The translations under genes were made by a program, and so were the position numbers. Positions 17,809 through 26,992 of a stretch of DNA of 64,000 bases are shown piece after piece (within the stretch, counting starts at the first letter, position 1; every line of letters begins with the position of its first letter). Source of the DNA: Draconibacterium sediminis (GTDB lineage Bacteria > Bacteroidota > Bacteroidia > Bacteroidales > Prolixibacteraceae); assembly GCF_000949475.1 (NCBI RefSeq), contig NZ_JRHC01000004.1:186001-250000 (forward strand), in the 5' to 3' direction. A model generated the notes under the pieces. It had not been told where the DNA came from. It searched no databases and saw nothing but the letters and a program-made list of their open reading frames with translations.

Positions 17809-18354
17809 ATGAGAAAAATTACGCTCGTATTTCTATTAATTCTTTTTGTGAAAATTTCATTCGGACAAGAGGAGAGTCAGTTAACTAAAAGTGGATTAAA
17901 ACTTACTTTCTTAAACCCGGGAATGGAATATGAATTTAAGTTGTCAGAAAAATCAACTTTCGCTTTAAATCTTGGCATCGGTTATGGTGGTTCATACAAA
18001 GATCTAAAAACCAGCGGAGATGGATTTATGTATTTGTTATCACCGTTTTACGATATGCAGTATCGCAATTACTACAACATAACGAAAAGAAATAGTGCCG
18101 GTAAAAATGTAAAGTATAACTCATCTAATTACTTTGGAGTAAGACTTCTTGTTCGAGGACCCGAGATAGCTTCCAGTTTCTCAAGAACCTCAGAATTGGA
18201 TTATGCATTTGGACCAACATGGGGAATACAGCGCGCTTTTAATCAATTTTATGTTTTATTTGATGTTGGGCCATATGTTTATTTTGACATGAAAGGGGAG
18301 TATGGATTTTTGCCAATGTTCCAGCTTAACATCGGTTATAATCTTAGAAAATGA
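17809..18354 (+). CDS. Exported barrel-like protein of unknown function
   Basis: A 181-residue protein with a signal peptide (residues 1-19, ending SFG/QE). The rest is a run of amphipathic beta strands with many Tyr, Phe and Gly (STFALNLGIGYGGSY, MQYRNYYNITKR, NYFGVRLLVRG, FYVLFDVGPYVYFDM, LPMFQLNIGYNLRK), ending in a short barrel-closing strand. A small outer-membrane beta-barrel is the best reading. It is followed by a terminator and another barrel-like gene in the same direction. The family is not recognised. Confidence 0.6.
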   Translation: MRKITLVFLLILFVKISFGQEESQLTKSGLKLTFLNPGMEYEFKLSEKSTFALNLGIGYGGSYKDLKTSGDGFMYLLSPFYDMQYRNYYNITKRNSAGKNVKYNSSNYFGVRLLVRGPEIASSFSRTSELDYAFGPTWGIQRAFNQFYVLFDVGPYVYFDMKGEYGFLPMFQLNIGYNLRK

Positions 18355-18360
18355 TCTTAT

Positions 18361-18394
18361 TAACTGTGTCCAAATTGGGCACAGTTTCTTTTAT
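18361..18394 (+). terminator. Hairpin terminator between two barrel-like genes
   Basis: AACTGTGTCC and GGGCACAGTT form a stem with one mismatch around AAATT and run into TTCTTTT. It begins 6 bp after the stop codon. Confidence 0.65.
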
Positions 18395-18411
18395 ATTGAA
18401 TAGTATTCCAA

Positions 18412-19110
18412 ATGACTAAAATATTTTCAATATTCAACACTTCTATTTTAATCATATTTTGGGTTTTTACGGAAATGCTCAATCCTTTAGCGAGTAATGC
18501 ACAAGACGAAAAATTCCCGGCTCATTTAAATTTCGATTTAGGTACAAACGCATTTGTGCTTGATAATGATGACTTTGGATTTTATTTCGGGGCCGGATAT
18601 GAACATTTCCTGTCGAGAAAGTTTGCATTTGAGTTGAAAGGACAAGCCGGTATGAATTCTCATGAAAAAGAAAAGCCTATCGGTGGTGAAATCGTTCCGT
18701 ATGGTAACGATTATATATTATTTACCGAAGCCAGTTATTATACGCTCAGCCTGTGTCCTCGGTTTTACCAGGAATTATCAGATATTATTTTCTTTTTTGC
18801 TGATGTGAATTTGGGATTTGAGAGCTCAAAAAGTAACGCCACATTTGGAAACGAAGAGACCGAGGAAGAAAAATATCTTGGTAGTTCAAAGTCTTCTTTT
18901 AAATGGTATCCGGGATTTCATATAGGGTTTAAAGTTATTGCAGAAGATCTTTCCGTGTGGTTTTATGTGGGTTGGGAGAAGGTTGATTTGGGAAGAAGTT
19001 TAAATGACTTGCCCATCGCTGAAACCGGAGTTTTTGAAGATTATTCAGGTGACACAGAGTTTTTGCAAATCGGTATTCGTTTGGGTGTTCCTTTAGGAAA
19101 GAATAGATAG
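18412..19110 (+). CDS. Exported outer-membrane beta-barrel-like protein of unknown function
   Basis: A 232-residue protein. The hydrophobic N-terminus (about residues 8-30) leads to a likely cleavage near SNAQDE. The mature part alternates strands typical of OmpA-barrel-like or porin-family proteins (GFYFGAGYEHFLSRKFAFELKGQAGMNS, LSLCPRFYQELSDIIFFFADVNLGFESS, FHIGFKVIAEDLSVWFYVGWEKV, FLQIGIRLGVPLG). It resembles its upstream neighbour in style but not in detail, so the two could be diverged relatives. Function unknown. Confidence 0.6.
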   Translation: MTKIFSIFNTSILIIFWVFTEMLNPLASNAQDEKFPAHLNFDLGTNAFVLDNDDFGFYFGAGYEHFLSRKFAFELKGQAGMNSHEKEKPIGGEIVPYGNDYILFTEASYYTLSLCPRFYQELSDIIFFFADVNLGFESSKSNATFGNEETEEEKYLGSSKSSFKWYPGFHIGFKVIAEDLSVWFYVGWEKVDLGRSLNDLPIAETGVFEDYSGDTEFLQIGIRLGVPLGKNR

Positions 19111-19153
19111 GCCTTATAAGAAACGTTTCATTGATAGACAAAAACTTCCAAAT

Positions 19154-19186
19154 AAAAAAACCTCGCAGTTAAAACTACGAGGTTCA
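19154..19186. terminator. Bidirectional terminator between the barrel gene and panD
   Basis: AACCTCGCAGT and ACTACGAGGTT pair with one mismatch around TAAA. On the minus strand the stem is followed by seven T residues, fitting termination after panD; on the plus strand it follows the barrel gene by 43 bp but lacks a T tract. Confidence 0.75.
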
Positions 19187-19207
19187 CAATTATATTGTAA
19201 ATGTATT

Positions 19208-19558
19208 TTATACTACAGTATTCGTCTCGATATCAGGGAATATCAAACTTGGCTTAAATGTTTTGGCTTCCTCAAAATCCATTAAAGCGTACGAAATGAT
19301 AATTACCACATCGCCAACCGCCACTTTACGTGCGGCAGGTCCGTTCAAACAAATGGTTCCCGATCCGCGCTCACCCCTGATAACATAAGTCTCTAAACGC
19401 TCGCCGTTGTTAATATTAACAACCTGTACTTTTTCGTTCTCAATAAGGTTTGCCGCGTCCATCAAATCTTCGTCGATGGTAATACTTCCAACATATTGCA
19501 GGTTCGCCTCGGTAACGGTAACCTTGTGTATTTTCGATTTACAAACTTCAATTTGCAT
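19208..19558 (-). CDS. panD: Aspartate 1-decarboxylase
   Basis: A 116-residue pyruvoyl enzyme that decarboxylates aspartate to beta-alanine for pantothenate. The self-cleavage site Gly24-Ser25 lies in [16 protein letters not shown], where Ser25 becomes the pyruvoyl group. The family segments [14 protein letters not shown] and [12 protein letters not shown] (Asn of the active site) are intact. It lies 19 bp downstream of panC, so the two form an operon that joins beta-alanine to pantoate; a hairpin terminator follows. Confidence 0.95.
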   Translation of the reverse strand: MQIEVCKSKIHKVTVTEANLQYVGSITIDEDLMDAANLIENEKVQVVNINNGERLETYVIRGERGSGTICLNGPAARKVAVGDVVIIISYALMDFEEAKTFKPSLIFPDIETNTVV

Positions 19559-19577
19559 AACTATGCTTATTTCGGTC

Positions 19578-20414
19578 TTAAAAAACTATATTGTCAATTA
19601 ACCTGATCTTTCCACAAAAAACAGCAACACATCCAACTTTTGTCGATTTTTCGTCCCAGTTTTTTACCGGTTGCAGCTGTTCGTCGTCAACTATCTCAAA
19701 ATATTCAACATCCAGGAATGGGTTCTTGTTTATCGTTTCTGTTACCCAATCCGTGATTTCTTGTACGGATTTCTGCCCCTTAAGTTCTTTGGCTTTAAAC
19801 AAAGTCTCCGAAATTACGGCTGCATTTTTCCGCTGTTCTTCCGTCAATAATTCGTTTCGCGAGCTCATGGCCAAACCACTTTCTTCGCGAATAATGGCGC
19901 AAGGTACAATTTCCACAGGAAGTTGCAGTTGTTTCACCATATTTTTAACAATGGCCAGTTGCTGAAAATCCTTCAATCCGAAGTACGATTTGGTAGGTTT
20001 TACCATGTCGAAAAGTCGGCTAACCACCTGTGCCACACCGTTAAAGTGTCCCGGGCGATGTTTGCCTTCCATTACCTCTTCTAATTTTCCAAAGTTAAAT
20101 TTACGTTTATCCGGTTCGGGGTAAACCTCCTTTGCATTGGGTGCAAAAACGATTGAACAACCTGTTGGTTCCAATAATTTCATATCGTTTTCGAGTGTGC
20201 GCGGATAACGTTCCAAATCGGCCGGATCGTTAAATTGTGTTGGATTTACAAAAATACTTACCACCACAACCGGATTTTCCGAAACGGCCTGTTTTACCAA
20301 CGAAATATGGCCTTGATGTAGTGCCCCCATAGTGGGTACAAAACCCACTGTTCTACCTTGGGCAAGGTGCTGTATTTCAGACTGTAACTCTTGTACTGTG
20401 CTAACCAGTTTCAT
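19578..20414 (-). CDS. panC: Pantothenate synthetase
   Basis: A 278-residue ATP-dependent ligase that joins pantoate and beta-alanine. It shows [10 protein letters not shown] with the HxGH nucleotide motif at 33-36, the pantoate/ATP-binding [21 protein letters not shown], the [16 protein letters not shown] segment, the [14 protein letters not shown] strand and the AMSSRN KMSKS-like loop. Length is normal. The start faces a divergent glycogen-synthase-like gene across 151 bp; TTACTTTG about 20 bases upstream of the start on the minus strand is a near match to the -7 element. Confidence 0.96.
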   Translation of the reverse strand: MKLVSTVQELQSEIQHLAQGRTVGFVPTMGALHQGHISLVKQAVSENPVVVVSIFVNPTQFNDPADLERYPRTLENDMKLLEPTGCSIVFAPNAKEVYPEPDKRKFNFGKLEEVMEGKHRPGHFNGVAQVVSRLFDMVKPTKSYFGLKDFQQLAIVKNMVKQLQLPVEIVPCAIIREESGLAMSSRNELLTEEQRKNAAVISETLFKAKELKGQKSVQEITDWVTETINKNPFLDVEYFEIVDDEQLQPVKNWDEKSTKVGCVAVFCGKIRLIDNIVF

Positions 20415-20504
20415 AGCTTAAAAATTGCGGCTGCAAAGTAAGTAATTTTAATTGGTAAAACAGCATAAAAAAGAAGTATAGTGACTGAAACTAACGAACT
20501 TAAC

Positions 20505-20534
20505 TTGACTATTCGCATATTTTTATTACTTTTG
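20505..20534 (+). promoter_or_regulatory. Bacteroidota-type promoter of the glycogen-synthase-like gene
   Basis: TTG at 20505-20507 and TACTTTTG at 20527-20534 match both the -33 and the TAnnTTTG -7 elements with a 19-base spacer. This is the best two-part match found in the window. It lies 31 bp before the start codon in the panC divergent region. Confidence 0.7.
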
Positions 20535-20565
20535 CAAACTGTTTTTTAACTGCACTTATAGGTTC

Positions 20566-21366
20566 ATGGAAAAGAAAAGAATCCTTTATATTTCACAGGA
20601 GATTACCCCTTATTTACCAGAAAGCGAAATGTCGGAGATTGGACGTTACCTGCCACAGGGCGTTCAGGAGAAAGGGAGAGAGATTAGAACTTTTATGCCG
20701 CGTTATGGCTGTGTAAACGAACGTAGAAATCAGTTGCACGAGGTAATCCGTTTATCGGGTATGAACCTTGTGATTAATGATGCGGATCACCCACTTATCA
20801 TAAAAGTGGCATCGATACAAGCTGCCCGTATGCAGGTATATTTTATCGATAATGAAGATTATTTTCAACGCAAGGCCGTATTACACGATGACGATGGGAA
20901 AGAGTTTGAAGATAACGACGAACGTGCAGTATTTTTTGCCCGTGGTGTGCTCGAAACTGTAATTAAGTTACGCTGGGCACCCGATATCATTCATTGCCAC
21001 GGCTGGTTAACTTCGTTGGTACCTTTATACATTAAAAAGTATTATTACAACGATCCGTTATTCAAAAACTCAAAACTGGTTTATTCGGTTTATAACGACG
21101 ATTTTAAGCAAACACTCGACAGCAGGTTTAACGAGAAACTGTTGCTTGAAGGTATTACAACCGACGATGTAAAAATGATAGAAGAGCCAACTTTTGCCAA
21201 TGTTAGCAAAATGGCTATCGATTATTCGGATGCGGTTATACAGGGAACCGAAACGATTAACGCCGACGTTAAAAATTATATTAAGGATAGCGAAAAGTTA
21301 TTCCTGGATTTCCAACCAAAAGAAACATACATTGATGCCTACAACGAGTTTTACGATAAAGTGTAA
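20566..21366 (+). CDS. Glycogen/starch synthase-like protein, N-terminal (GT5) half only
   Basis: A 266-residue protein matching the N-terminal catalytic domain of glycogen/starch synthases: ILYISQEITPYLPESEMSEIGRYLPQGVQEKGREIRTFMPRYG at the start, the DNDERAVFFARGVLETV segment, and DIIHCHGWLTSLVPLYIKKYY. The C-terminal GT1-like half with the sugar-nucleotide site is missing, so normal glycogen synthase activity is doubtful. Such short versions next to panC occur across Bacteroidota, which argues for a stable family rather than a broken gene. It lacks the usual K-x-GG loop near the N-terminus (it reads SEMSEIGRYL). The function is not settled. Confidence 0.75.
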   Translation: MEKKRILYISQEITPYLPESEMSEIGRYLPQGVQEKGREIRTFMPRYGCVNERRNQLHEVIRLSGMNLVINDADHPLIIKVASIQAARMQVYFIDNEDYFQRKAVLHDDDGKEFEDNDERAVFFARGVLETVIKLRWAPDIIHCHGWLTSLVPLYIKKYYYNDPLFKNSKLVYSVYNDDFKQTLDSRFNEKLLLEGITTDDVKMIEEPTFANVSKMAIDYSDAVIQGTETINADVKNYIKDSEKLFLDFQPKETYIDAYNEFYDKV

Positions 21367-21567
21367 GGCTTCGGTGTTAAAGAATCAAAATTATATTTAA
21401 AAAGTTCAATTTTACTTCGATTTCAGAAACGCTCTCGTGGTTATTTTTTATGTTTGTGTAATTTTTCGGAAATCAGAAAATTGAAGAGGCAATCCAAGCT
21501 GTTTAAATAGGCCAATTTGCATTGGTCGCAGTGGGTAAGCTTCCTAAAATAAATTGGAATTATTGAC

Positions 21568-22941
21568 ATGAAATACAATACAGTGCAGTTGTTAAAAATA
21601 GTTGGAGGATTATTCGTTCTTGTAAACATATTGGTTGCCTGCAACAGCGAACAAAACGATTTGGGGCTGGGCATCCTTCCTGATGAAGACCTGATTAATG
21701 TTCGGAATATTTCTGTTTCGGATAAAATTGCATCCTATACATTTACTGAAGATGGAATTATTACCAATAAAGGTGCAACAAATCTGTTGGGAACCCTGAA
21801 CGATCCGGTTTTTGGAAAAACAACAGCCAATTATGCAACGCAGTTCCGCTTAACTTCATTTCCTGATTTTGGAACCAATCCGGTAGTTGATTCTGTTCGT
21901 TTGTACTTGTTTTATAGAAATATATACGGCGATACGATTACTACGCAGCATGTTAAAGTGTACGAAATGGAAACGTACCTCGACCCGGATGCTGAATACA
22001 CCCAGGATATTGATTTGAAATCGATGGCTTCGGATGTTCCGCTTGCCGAATTTGATTATACACCAAAAGTGGTGCTGGATTCTGCAACTCAGGATACAAA
22101 CTACCAGTTGCTGACTATTCCGCTGGATAATACATTAGGAGAAAAGCTAATCGGAGCCGATTCGCTGGATATGATCAGTAACGATGTTTTCCTTCAATAT
22201 TTTAAAGGCCTTTTGCTCGAAAGTGCCGATGTATCAGGAGAAGGTTCATTGGTAACCTTGCATACTGCATCTACCAGTACTTTTCAGGGATCGGCGTTAT
22301 TGGTATATTATAACAACGACGAAAACACTGTGTTGTTGGAAGATGATGAAGATCCCGATACCTTATCGCAGGCCTACCTTATAACTAAATATAGTTTGCG
22401 GGTTAACGAATTTAAACACGATTACACCGATGCACCGTTTTTAGCCGACCTTGATCAGGAAGACGAAGAAAGCGACCTGATTTATGTACAGCCCACCGGA
22501 GGATTAAAATCGCGAATTGCAATTTCCGGTCTTGAAAGCTGGAAAGATTCAACAAATATGGGTATTAATAAAGCCGAGATTATCTTTCATGTTGATAAGG
22601 ATGCAAGCAATATCGATAATTATCCACCGCCAAGCCAGCTGATGTTTACCTTTGTGGCACCCGACGGAGAAGAATACCGCCCCATTGATTACTTCTTTAA
22701 TCCTACGTTTTACGGTGGAGTTTTAGATACCAGTGATTACACCTATACCTTTAATATTACGCAGCATGTTCAGCGAATAATTGATTATCCCGATCCTGCT
22801 GACACTGTTAACTATGTTGGAAACCAGGGTTTCTACCTTACAACCGGTCAACGTGCTGATATTGCCAACCGGGTAATATTAAAAGGAGCAAAACAAGGTG
22901 GTATAGATATGCGAATCACCTATTCAAAATTTTTGGACTAA
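21568..22941 (+). CDS. DUF4270 lipoprotein
   Basis: A 457-residue predicted lipoprotein (signal peptide with lipobox ILVAC, Cys25) with the DUF4270 pattern: an early NDLGLGILPDED segment, then ATNLLGTLNDPVFGKTTANYATQFRL, a VDSVRLYLFYR strand and a C-terminal FNITQHVQRIID helix. The family is restricted to Bacteroidota and its role is unknown; it is presumably cell-surface or outer-membrane associated. It commonly follows the short glycogen-synthase-like gene beside panC, as it does here after 201 bp. Confidence 0.85.
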   Translation: MKYNTVQLLKIVGGLFVLVNILVACNSEQNDLGLGILPDEDLINVRNISVSDKIASYTFTEDGIITNKGATNLLGTLNDPVFGKTTANYATQFRLTSFPDFGTNPVVDSVRLYLFYRNIYGDTITTQHVKVYEMETYLDPDAEYTQDIDLKSMASDVPLAEFDYTPKVVLDSATQDTNYQLLTIPLDNTLGEKLIGADSLDMISNDVFLQYFKGLLLESADVSGEGSLVTLHTASTSTFQGSALLVYYNNDENTVLLEDDEDPDTLSQAYLITKYSLRVNEFKHDYTDAPFLADLDQEDEESDLIYVQPTGGLKSRIAISGLESWKDSTNMGINKAEIIFHVDKDASNIDNYPPPSQLMFTFVAPDGEEYRPIDYFFNPTFYGGVLDTSDYTYTFNITQHVQRIIDYPDPADTVNYVGNQGFYLTTGQRADIANRVILKGAKQGGIDMRITYSKFLD

Positions 22942-23219
22942 GCAGCTCTTAATTACTTATCATTCCCCATTTGTAAGCGCTTTTATAGTGGTTTGTGGTG
23001 TTGTGCTTATTTTCAAAGGATGGTGTTTTTAATCCCGGTTAAATATGATTCGCTTTAATAAAACAGGGCACAAATTGAATAATGGCATGTTTATCTCCCC
23101 GAAAACTTTTATTTTAGCGGCCTTTACCAACAACTAAAATTATTTAAACCACTTAACCGGTGATGAATGCCGAAAATGGAACGGGTTTTTGTTTTTGGCA
23201 AACCACAAAAATTAAATTC

Positions 23220-25544
23220 ATGAAACCACTATTTTATTGCGCCGTATTCTTGGTGCTTTCTATTTCCTGTACAAATCAAAGTGATAAGGACCCGGTTTCA
23301 ACCATGGCTGTTGAAGATTATAGCCAGTATGTAAATCCGATGGTTGGAACCAGCACCATGGGACATACTTTTCCGGGAGCTACCGCTCCTTTCGGAATGG
23401 TGCAGTTGGGGCCGCAAACCGATATGCAGCCTTATTTTAATCCTGATGGCAGCTACAACAAAAAGACCTACGAATATTGTGCGGGTTACCAATATCGCGA
23501 CACTGCGATAATTGGTTTCGCACACACTAATTTTAGTGGAACCGGCCACTCCGATTTGGGCGATTTTCTGGTAATGCCAACCACCGGCGATTTAGTGCTC
23601 GATCCGATAAAAACCAACGACGGAAGCAAAGGGTTCTATTCGGTTTTCTCGCACGATAACGAAAACGCAGCTCCAGGTTATTACAGCGTAAAACTTGATG
23701 ATTATAATATCGATGTGGAACTTACGGCATCAGAACGAGTGGGTTTTCACCAGTATGAATTCCCCGAAAGCGATGAAGCGCACATTATTCTCGACCTGGT
23801 TTATAACATTTATCATTACGATGAGAAAAACGTGTGGACATTTTTGCGCGTTGAGAACGATTCGCTGATTACCGGTTACCGCCAGACAAAAGGGTGGGGC
23901 CGCACGCGAAAAGTGTTTTTTGCCATGCAGTTTTCTAAACCTTTTAAGAGTTACGGACACAAAAAATACGACGAGAATAATTACGACGGGCACTACCGGT
24001 ATTTCGATCAGGAGAAAAACTTCCCTGAAATGGCCGGACGAAATATAAGGGCTTATTTTAATTTCGATACTACCGAAAACGAAAAGCTAAAAGTAAAATT
24101 TGCCTTGTCGCCGGTAAGTATGGCAGGCGCATTAAAAAATATGGAGGCCGAAATTCCGCACTGGGATTTTGAAAAGGTAAAAGCCGAAACACAACAGAAA
24201 TGGAACAACGAACTGGCAAAAATAGAGGTAGAAAGTATCTCGGAAGAGGATAAACGCACATTTTACACCGCGCTGTATCATACTTTACTTAGTCCGATTG
24301 TGTATGAAGATGTGGATGGAAATTATCGTGGCCTCGATCAGAACATCCACCAGTCGGAAGGGTTTACCAACTACACTATTTTTTCGTTGTGGGATACTTA
24401 CCGTGCTTTGCATCCTTTCTTTAACCTCGTTCAGCCGTCGCGTAACAACGACATGATTAAATCGATGTTGGCTCATTACGACCAGAGTGTGCACCATATG
24501 CTACCGGTTTGGAGCCATTATGCCAACGAAAACTGGTGTATGATTGGTTATCACTCCACCACCGTTTTGGCCGATGCTGTAGTAAAAGGAGTGGGCGATT
24601 TCGACAGGAAACGGGCACTGGATGCAGCAGTTACAACAGCCAAAGTTCCCTATTTTCATGGAATTGGCGATTATATGAAATACGGTTATGTGCCCGAGGA
24701 TAAAAGTTCGTACTCCGTTTCGAAAACACTGGAATATGCCTTCGACGACTGGTGTATTGCACAGATTGCCAAAAACACCGGAGATGAAGCTATCGAAAAC
24801 GAGTTCCTGGAACGCTCAAATGCTTACAAAAAAGTGTACGATCCTTCTATTGGTTTTATGCGTCCGAAACTATCAAATGGCGAGTTTCGCAAAGAATTTG
24901 ATCCGCTGGATACACACGGCCAGGGATTTATTGAGGGTAATGCCTGGAATTACGGATTGTACGTTCCGCACCAGGTGGAAGATATGGTGCAGCTAATGGG
25001 CGGAAAGTCACGTTTGTCGGGAATGCTCGACTCATTGTTTACCATGGAACTGGACGATAAATACATTGAAAAGAACGAAGATATTACCCGCGACGGAATG
25101 ATTGGGAATTATGTACATGGTAACGAACCAGGGCATCATATTCCGTTTTTGTACAACTACACCGGCGAGCCATACAAAACTCAAAGCCGCGTTCGCATGA
25201 TTATGAAAACCATGTACGGCGCCGAAGTGAACAGTTTGTGTGGTAACGACGATGCCGGACAAATGAGTGCCTGGTACATCTTTAACAGTTTGGGTTTTTA
25301 TCCGCTGGCACCCGGATCGGAATATTACGAGTTGGGAAGTCCTGCCGTAAAAAAAGCAGTTGTAACTTTTGAAAATGGCAATCAGCTAAGCATAACAGCC
25401 AATAACCAAAGCGAGGAGAATGTTTACGTCAGTAAAGTTACGCTAAACGGAAACGAAATTGATGGCACAAAAATCTCACACTTCGATTTAATAAAAGGTG
25501 GCGAACTGGTATTTGAAATGAGCGATCAGGCAACAAATAAATAA
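23220..25544 (+). CDS. GH92 family alpha-1,2-mannosidase-type glycoside hydrolase
   Basis: A 774-residue exported glycoside hydrolase that removes alpha-mannose from glycans by a Ca2+-dependent inverting mechanism. I place the start at the ATG at 23220, because it opens a lipoprotein signal (MKPLFYCAVFLVLSISC); an in-frame ATG 60 bp upstream would bury it. GH92 marks in order: YVNPMVGTSTMGHTFPGATAPFGMVQLGPQT, GTGHSDLGDFLVMP, FSLWDTYRALHPFF, the general-acid segment HGNEPGHHIPFLYNY, and the base segment CGNDDAGQMSAWYIFNSLGFYPL. No SusC/SusD pair is nearby, so this is not a typical polysaccharide-utilisation locus. Confidence 0.92.
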   Translation: MKPLFYCAVFLVLSISCTNQSDKDPVSTMAVEDYSQYVNPMVGTSTMGHTFPGATAPFGMVQLGPQTDMQPYFNPDGSYNKKTYEYCAGYQYRDTAIIGFAHTNFSGTGHSDLGDFLVMPTTGDLVLDPIKTNDGSKGFYSVFSHDNENAAPGYYSVKLDDYNIDVELTASERVGFHQYEFPESDEAHIILDLVYNIYHYDEKNVWTFLRVENDSLITGYRQTKGWGRTRKVFFAMQFSKPFKSYGHKKYDENNYDGHYRYFDQEKNFPEMAGRNIRAYFNFDTTENEKLKVKFALSPVSMAGALKNMEAEIPHWDFEKVKAETQQKWNNELAKIEVESISEEDKRTFYTALYHTLLSPIVYEDVDGNYRGLDQNIHQSEGFTNYTIFSLWDTYRALHPFFNLVQPSRNNDMIKSMLAHYDQSVHHMLPVWSHYANENWCMIGYHSTTVLADAVVKGVGDFDRKRALDAAVTTAKVPYFHGIGDYMKYGYVPEDKSSYSVSKTLEYAFDDWCIAQIAKNTGDEAIENEFLERSNAYKKVYDPSIGFMRPKLSNGEFRKEFDPLDTHGQGFIEGNAWNYGLYVPHQVEDMVQLMGGKSRLSGMLDSLFTMELDDKYIEKNEDITRDGMIGNYVHGNEPGHHIPFLYNYTGEPYKTQSRVRMIMKTMYGAEVNSLCGNDDAGQMSAWYIFNSLGFYPLAPGSEYYELGSPAVKKAVVTFENGNQLSITANNQSEENVYVSKVTLNGNEIDGTKISHFDLIKGGELVFEMSDQATNK

Positions 25545-25659
25545 TTCGTTGCTTTAAAGTTGTGCCCGTGTGCTTCATGAGGATTAGTAGCGAGCGAAAG
25601 TCAGCACGGAATTTATGGAATGCTTAATTTGAAATATATTCGTATTAAAATTAAAACTC

Positions 25660-26235
25660 ATGAAGAAAGTATTACTGTTACTGGCCAACGGATTCGAATT
25701 TTTCGAGGCAAGTGTATTTATCGATGTAATTGGCTGGAACCTTGAAGAAGGCGACAACTCCACAAAACTATACACCTGCGGGGTAACCAAAGAGGTTAAA
25801 AGTTCGTTCGATCAGACTTTGGTGGTCGATTACCGGATTGATGAGATTGATGTAAATGATTTTGACGCTCTGGCGCTTCCCGGAGGTTTTGAGGTTTATG
25901 GTTTTTACAACGATGCCTACAGCGATAAATTCCTTGATCTGATTCGGGCATTCCGGACAGGTAATAAAGTAATTGCATCCATTTGTGTGGGCGCATTGCC
26001 TTTAGCAAAAAGTGGTGTTTTAAAAGGGAAAAACGGAACAACTTACCGAAGTACTGTCAGACGTGAAGCCCTGCAAAATTTTGGCGTAAATGTGTTAGAC
26101 CAGCCCATTGTGCTCGACGATCAGCTGATAACATCGTGGAATCCTTCAACAGCCGTTGATGTGGCTTTATTGTTGCTTGAGCTGCTAACCACCAAGGAGA
26201 ACGCTGAAAAGGTTCGGAAGTTAATGGGATTTTAA
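25660..26235 (+). CDS. DJ-1/PfpI (ThiJ) family protein
   Basis: A 191-residue DJ-1-type protein. The nucleophile elbow ASICVGALPLAKSGVLKGKNGTT carries the reactive Cys109, and the acidic residue that tunes it is in GFEFFEASV (Glu13 or Glu16). The ALALPGGFEVYGFY segment is the oxyanion/glycine loop. Members include YajL and related redox-stress, glyoxalase or deglycase-like proteins; the substrate is not predictable. A GNAT gene follows after 22 bp and may be co-transcribed. Confidence 0.88.
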   Translation: MKKVLLLLANGFEFFEASVFIDVIGWNLEEGDNSTKLYTCGVTKEVKSSFDQTLVVDYRIDEIDVNDFDALALPGGFEVYGFYNDAYSDKFLDLIRAFRTGNKVIASICVGALPLAKSGVLKGKNGTTYRSTVRREALQNFGVNVLDQPIVLDDQLITSWNPSTAVDVALLLLELLTTKENAEKVRKLMGF

Positions 26236-26257
26236 AACCAGGCAAAAGCAGAAAACG

Positions 26258-26674
26258 ATGATTGACATTTCAACCGATAAGGAAAAGCTCGATATCCGGG
26301 TTATTCACAGTTATTTGGCGAACGAATCGTATTGGGCAAAAGGGCGCACCCTGGAAACTGTACAACGCTCGATAGAAAATTCACTTTGTTTTGGTGTATA
26401 CCTCGAAAACAGGCAGGTTGGTTTTGCACGCGTAATCACCGACTATGCTGTTTTTGCCTGGCTGCTCGATGTTTTTATTCTTCCTGAATACCAGGGAAAT
26501 GGATACGGCAAAAAGCTCATAAGAGCCATTATGACACACAATAATCTGCAGGGCTTGCGCCGCTGGGGGCTGGGAACCGATGATGCTCACGGATTGTACA
26601 AACAATTTGGGTTTGCGCCTTTGAATAAGCCCGGTAATATGATGGAGATACTGAATAAAACCGGCGGACAATAA
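26258..26674 (+). CDS. GNAT-family N-acetyltransferase
   Basis: A 138-residue single-domain acetyltransferase. The acetyl-CoA-binding motif A reads LDVFILPEYQGNGYGKKLIRAIM (Q-G-N-G-Y-G loop), preceded by the GFARVITDYAVFAWLLDV strands and followed by the GTDDAHGLYKQFGF region typical of this small subgroup. The acceptor is unknown. It is 22 bp downstream of the DJ-1 gene. Confidence 0.9.
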   Translation: MIDISTDKEKLDIRVIHSYLANESYWAKGRTLETVQRSIENSLCFGVYLENRQVGFARVITDYAVFAWLLDVFILPEYQGNGYGKKLIRAIMTHNNLQGLRRWGLGTDDAHGLYKQFGFAPLNKPGNMMEILNKTGGQ

Positions 26675-26709
26675 ACCGGCGTAATTCAAACCGATAATGC
26701 CAGATTTAA

Positions 26710-26717
26710 TATCTTTG
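26710..26717 (+). promoter_or_regulatory. Bacteroidota -7 element upstream of the sensor-kinase operon
   Basis: TATCTTTG is an exact TAnnTTTG match followed by C, located 20 bp before the ATG at 26738. The -33 region (AATTCAAACC) is a poor match. If real, the leader is only about a dozen bases. Confidence 0.45.
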
Positions 26718-26737
26718 CTTTTATTTTTGTGGTTTTT

Positions 26738-26992
26738 ATGCAAAATGTTAGCGAGATACTCGACGTGGCAATAAGTACCTTACTTTTTCTCTACTTGTTA
26801 TCATTAATAGGCAAGAGCACCAGCTACGTCAAAACCTGGTGGTTTTGGGGCGTTGGTTTTATTTTATTCTCCAAAGTCAACAGTGTTTTGGAAACACTTA
26901 TTTTTTCTGCACAAATTAATGTAATCGAGCACACATTTTTTTTAATTGCCTGTATTCTGCTATTTGTTAGTATCGTAAAAAAGGAGCTGTAA
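26738..26992 (+). CDS. Small membrane protein upstream of a sensor kinase
   Basis: An 84-residue protein with three hydrophobic segments (about residues 11-27, 36-52 and 60-77) and little else. The open frame allows a GTG start nine bases earlier, but the ATG at 26738 is preferred. The stop overlaps the kinase start by one base (TAATG). The kinase N-terminus has a similar hydrophobic layout, so this protein probably works with it, as a sensor subunit or membrane partner. No family recognised. Confidence 0.65.
   Translation: MQNVSEILDVAISTLLFLYLLSLIGKSTSYVKTWWFWGVGFILFSKVNSVLETLIFSAQINVIEHTFFLIACILLFVSIVKKEL

Noticed and set aside
20566..21366. Truncated pseudogene of glycogen synthase
   Set aside because: The frame is intact, ends cleanly, has a good promoter and sits in a neighbourhood that recurs in the phylum, so it is treated as a real short protein.
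23160..23219. Upstream ATG for the GH92 gene
   Set aside because: It would place 20 residues before a clear lipoprotein signal peptide; the start at 23220 is better.
23220..25544. Polysaccharide-utilisation locus around GH92
   Set aside because: No SusC/SusD pair, other glycosidase or regulator is adjacent; the single TonB receptor in the window is 20 kb away and lacks a SusD partner.
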